From the NCBI GenBank assembly GCA_017531985.1, contig JAFXJY010000004.1, positions 35,756-99,755 on the forward strand: 64,000 nt of DNA. The letters are read 5' to 3'. A model generated the notes under the pieces. The model saw only the letters and a program-made list of their open reading frames with translations, had not been told where the DNA came from and did no database searches. The stretch comes from Bacteroidaceae bacterium (GTDB lineage Bacteria; Bacteroidota; Bacteroidia; Bacteroidales; Barnesiellaceae_A). Position numbers and translations under genes: made by a program. This document shows, piece by piece, positions 61,628 to 64,000 of the stretch; the stretch's first letter is position 1, and each line of letters opens with the position of its first letter.

Positions 61628-61659
61628 GAGACCTGCAATTCTCACGAACTGCAGGTCTC
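61628..61659. terminator. Second hairpin after ferritin
   Basis: A perfect 10-bp stem (GAGACCTGCA at 61628-61637, TGCAGGTCTC at 61650-61659) has a 12-nt loop. It lies between the converging ferritin and beta-helix genes. Confidence 0.65.
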
Positions 61660-61699
61660 CACTAACGTCTTATATGTAAATAATCTATCAAAGGATGAT

Positions 61700-61754
61700 A
61701 GAGTTTCTTTTGTCAATGATTTAGTGACTGTTCATTGAAATATCCCGAAACTCT
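61700..61754. repeat. Nested inverted repeat before the beta-helix gene end
   Basis: An outer 8-bp pair (AGAGTTTC at 61700-61707 and GAAACTCT at 61747-61754) encloses an inner 6-bp pair (CAATGA at 61714-61719, TCATTG at 61732-61737). It fills most of the remaining gap of 61564-61837; no gene is supported there. Confidence 0.5.
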
Positions 61755-61837
61755 GTTCCTCGTCCCGTTCTGTATCCTGTGGATTCCCGAAAGATTGAAC
61801 TACACAAGGAACATGGTTTCGGATAGGATTCACGAAA

Positions 61838-64000
61838 TTAGTTTGCCACTACGGTAATAGAACCATCTGCATTAGTAGTTGCGGTGCTTGTCGCAGCTAC
61901 AAATTGATCAAAATCGCCACCATAAACGGTAGTTGCCTTATTCAAGAATGTACCACCATTGATAACGAGACCTGCCTGACCATCGTAAGCCAAAGCTCCG
62001 CTAACAGAGTCAAATGTTCCGCCGTTTACAACAACAGCACCATCGATAATCGTACTGCCGAACGATGAAGCGTCTGGCTGAGAAAGCGTAAACGTACCGC
62101 CGTTGATGATTACGCCACCGTTTGGCGCATAGATGACATGATCGGTACTAGTGCCAGTTACCTCATAACTACCACCGTTAATCGTCAGTGTACCTTCCGA
62201 TGCGGCAATTGCACCGTGCTCGCCGATAATGGTTGCGTCATTGACTGTAAGATTACCATAGCTGATGATGGCATAAGTATAGTCAGCATCATTCTCGAAC
62301 GTACCGCCGTTCACAACAGCAGTTGCACCAGAGGCAACGTGCATTGCCGTTGCACCGGGAGCTGTATCAGTTTGTGCACCAGTGAATGTGCCGCCATTGA
62401 TTGTCACACTACTGCCTGTGTAGTTCCAGATAGCAGCACCGCCGTTTTCATCCACAGCATTGTAAACGCCATCCTCAACAATCAATGTTCCGTAGTTGCC
62501 TACACCACGGGCATTAACAGTACCGTTCTTCAATGTGAGCGTACCATTGTTCACAATAGCATATATGCTCTTGGTATTATCTGCCGCCTGCTTTCCTCCG
62601 GCGATGGTCTGACCGTTCAGATCAAGAGTTACGGTTACACCAGCAGGTATTGTAACGCTTTCATTTGTGGTGATGTCCTCTGATAGTGCAAGAGTTATTG
62701 GTTCTGTTGTAGAGAGATTATTAAAAACTTCTACAATATTTGCATTTGTAATTTTTTTAGCTATTGTCCAAGTATTATTGCCATTATCTACTGCTGTGTA
62801 ACCATCAGTTACATACTCACTTGGATCAGTATCAAATACACCACCATTAATTTCCAAATTTTGACATTGGTAATAAAGACCTGTTCCATTATTGTCGCCT
62901 TCTGTTTTATCAAAAATACCACCATTTATTATGGTTTTACTTGTACTTATAGCACAAATATATCCACCGCCATATACCTGGCCGTTTTCATTCTTGGTGT
63001 TTTTGAATGTGCCGCCGTTTACGGTCATTTGACCATTGTCAAAAACATAAAGTGCCCAGCTGGTTTGTTTTGTCTGAGTATTCAAACCGACATCAACGGT
63101 TGCATCTTCAATAACGGCTACACCGTTTCCACCAGTTGCGATACCACCGTGATAAGTATTTACCTTTGCACCATTGATTGTCATTGTACCATAGTTGTTG
63201 ATACCGTATGAAGGCCAACCGCCATCAACAATTGGAGCACCATTAATTTCAACATTATTGATGGTTAAGGTAGCATCTGCATTATTGTAAATAGCAGAAC
63301 CACCATTACCGGCAGGCGATGTGATTGTGCCACCATTGATTGTAAGGTTGGCATTATTTACAATAGCATGCACTCTATTATTAGCTGCATCTCTTGCTTC
63401 GCTCGGACCGGTGATTGTCTGACCATTCAAATTAATAATCATATCCGCATTAACATTTAAAGTCTTTGAAAGAGTTACAGGAGCAGTCAAAGTAACTGTA
63501 CCACCAACTTGCGAGGCAATAATAAGTTCCTCTTCCAAAGTTCCGGGAAGATTACCATCATAATCAGGCTCCATATCAACTTCCACTTTCACATCGTTGG
63601 TAAGCAGGCTTCCGTAGATGTTGGTACGGTAGTTGCGTTGCATGGGTACTGAACCTACGGCGTTGGTTTGCTCCAAATTGTTGTTGTCGCGGTACATATA
63701 CACAATGTCAAAGACCTCTTTGTCCTTGCCTACAAGAACGTAGTTCATGGCGAGGTATTGATAATCGGCTACGGGGAATGGTTCGGTAGCGGCAGGAATT
63801 GTGTCGTAGCCGAATGTTACATCTTGCTCATCGCTAACTGTGCCATCCCACAAGTTAAGAGTGGTAGCAATTTTTTTAACAGTCACAGCCGATTGAGTGG
63901 GAGCGTACGAAGCATCAGTAGCTTCGTCAAAGTCGTTGGTACCGATGTTGAGCTGTGCAAAGGGGCGTTTCAACTCAACCGATACTGTCTGATTACCTTC
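61838..64000 (-). CDS. DUF6562-type fimbrillin domain fused to two beta-helix modules (5' end outside window)
   Basis: The reading frame is open to the right edge, so the signal peptide and start are missing; 720 codons are visible. The first ~150 visible residues are of the DUF6562/fimbrillin type (KRPFAQLNIGTNDFDE, NLWDGTVSDEQDVTFGY, MQRNYRTNIYGSLLT). The remainder is right-handed beta-helix, with ten NGG(T/I/V/S) turns. Two copies of a module starting LNGQTI and then AIVNN (about residues 180 and 470) show an internal duplication. A fimbrillin-like part might anchor or assemble the helix on the surface; the ligand is unknown. The stop is TAA at 61840-61838. Confidence 0.82.
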   Translation of the reverse strand, partial: EGNQTVSVELKRPFAQLNIGTNDFDEATDASYAPTQSAVTVKKIATTLNLWDGTVSDEQDVTFGYDTIPAATEPFPVADYQYLAMNYVLVGKDKEVFDIVYMYRDNNNLEQTNAVGSVPMQRNYRTNIYGSLLTNDVKVEVDMEPDYDGNLPGTLEEELIIASQVGGTVTLTAPVTLSKTLNVNADMIINLNGQTITGPSEARDAANNRVHAIVNNANLTINGGTITSPAGNGGSAIYNNADATLTINNVEINGAPIVDGGWPSYGINNYGTMTINGAKVNTYHGGIATGGNGVAVIEDATVDVGLNTQTKQTSWALYVFDNGQMTVNGGTFKNTKNENGQVYGGGYICAISTSKTIINGGIFDKTEGDNNGTGLYYQCQNLEINGGVFDTDPSEYVTDGYTAVDNGNNTWTIAKKITNANIVEVFNNLSTTEPITLALSEDITTNESVTIPAGVTVTLDLNGQTIAGGKQAADNTKSIYAIVNNGTLTLKNGTVNARGVGNYGTLIVEDGVYNAVDENGGAAIWNYTGSSVTINGGTFTGAQTDTAPGATAMHVASGATAVVNGGTFENDADYTYAIISYGNLTVNDATIIGEHGAIAASEGTLTINGGSYEVTGTSTDHVIYAPNGGVIINGGTFTLSQPDASSFGSTIIDGAVVVNGGTFDSVSGALAYDGQAGLVINGGTFLNKATTVYGGDFDQFVAATSTATTNADGSITVVAN

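Noticed and set aside
61485..61837. Mobile element or transposase remnant
   Set aside because: Only inverted repeats are present; no reading frame with transposase features is seen.

Overview
The window is chromosomal DNA from a member of the Bacteroidota, most likely order Bacteroidales. The evidence is Bacteroides-type promoters (TTTG or TTG, about 20 bp, then TAnnTTTG), weak or absent Shine-Dalgarno sequences, a SusC/SusD pair, DUF4136, DUF4465, DUF4843-like and DUF6562-type surface proteins, and several proteins that look like type IX secretion system (T9SS) cargo, together with a PorE-like T9SS lipoprotein. Species cannot be fixed from the sequence alone. No tRNA, rRNA, CRISPR array, phage gene or intact insertion sequence was found.

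Layout. (1) 1-11.3 kb is an exopolysaccharide or capsule locus. It holds an export lipoprotein, a chain-length/BY-kinase, a flippase, a polymerase/ligase, a GT4, a GT26 and a polysaccharide pyruvyl transferase on the plus strand. A nitroreductase-like protein and a second glycosyltransferase face them on the minus strand. The locus continues past the left edge. (2) 11.4-14.9 kb carries two copies of a two-gene cassette (DUF4136 lipoprotein plus small outer-membrane barrel) around an unrelated lipoprotein. (3) 15.2-20.8 kb is housekeeping: threonine ammonia-lyase, a small charged protein, RF1, PyrF, a rubrerythrin broken by a one-base frameshift, and phosphoglycerate kinase. (4) 20.8-28.1 kb, all minus strand: a GtrA-acyltransferase fusion, a CDP-alcohol phosphatidyltransferase, PdxA, RlmN, a PpiD/SurA-like chaperone and LptC. 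(5) 28.1-38.9 kb, all minus strand: two paralogous C10 cysteine peptidases with T9SS-type tails, downstream of a SusC-SusD-lipoprotein-lipoprotein operon. (6) 39.6-46.4 kb: tandem promoter-bearing repeats, CoaX, an outer-membrane protein, PorE-like, QueA and a DUF2027-Smr protein. (7) 46.6-49.8 kb: a duplicated-domain secreted protein and a GH43 enzyme. (8) 49.8-54.5 kb: a second copy of the promoter-repeat architecture driving a five-gene operon (secreted SagB-like nitroreductase, DUF5715, and a FecCD/BtuCDF-type ABC importer). (9) 54.6-61.7 kb: L19; a four-gene run of secreted proteins (purple-acid-phosphatase-like enzyme, short T9SS-tail protein, large chimera ending in an SGNH hydrolase, DUF4465 protein); and ferritin. 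(10) 61.8 kb to the right edge: a DUF6562/fimbrillin-like protein fused to two beta-helix modules, cut by the window end.

How it fits together. Many genes build or decorate the cell surface: exopolysaccharide synthesis, LptC, a periplasmic chaperone, PorE and at least five probable T9SS cargo proteins. Three metabolic themes sit on that surface: uptake through SusCD beside two peptidases, glycan attack (GH43, SGNH), and cofactor or metal import by the ABC operon. The least explained items are the roughly 75-bp promoter-bearing tandem repeats at two unlinked loci, the secreted four-gene cluster at 55-61 kb, the peptidase-SusCD neighbourhood, and the GtrA-acyltransferase fusion whose catalytic histidine is replaced by glutamine.
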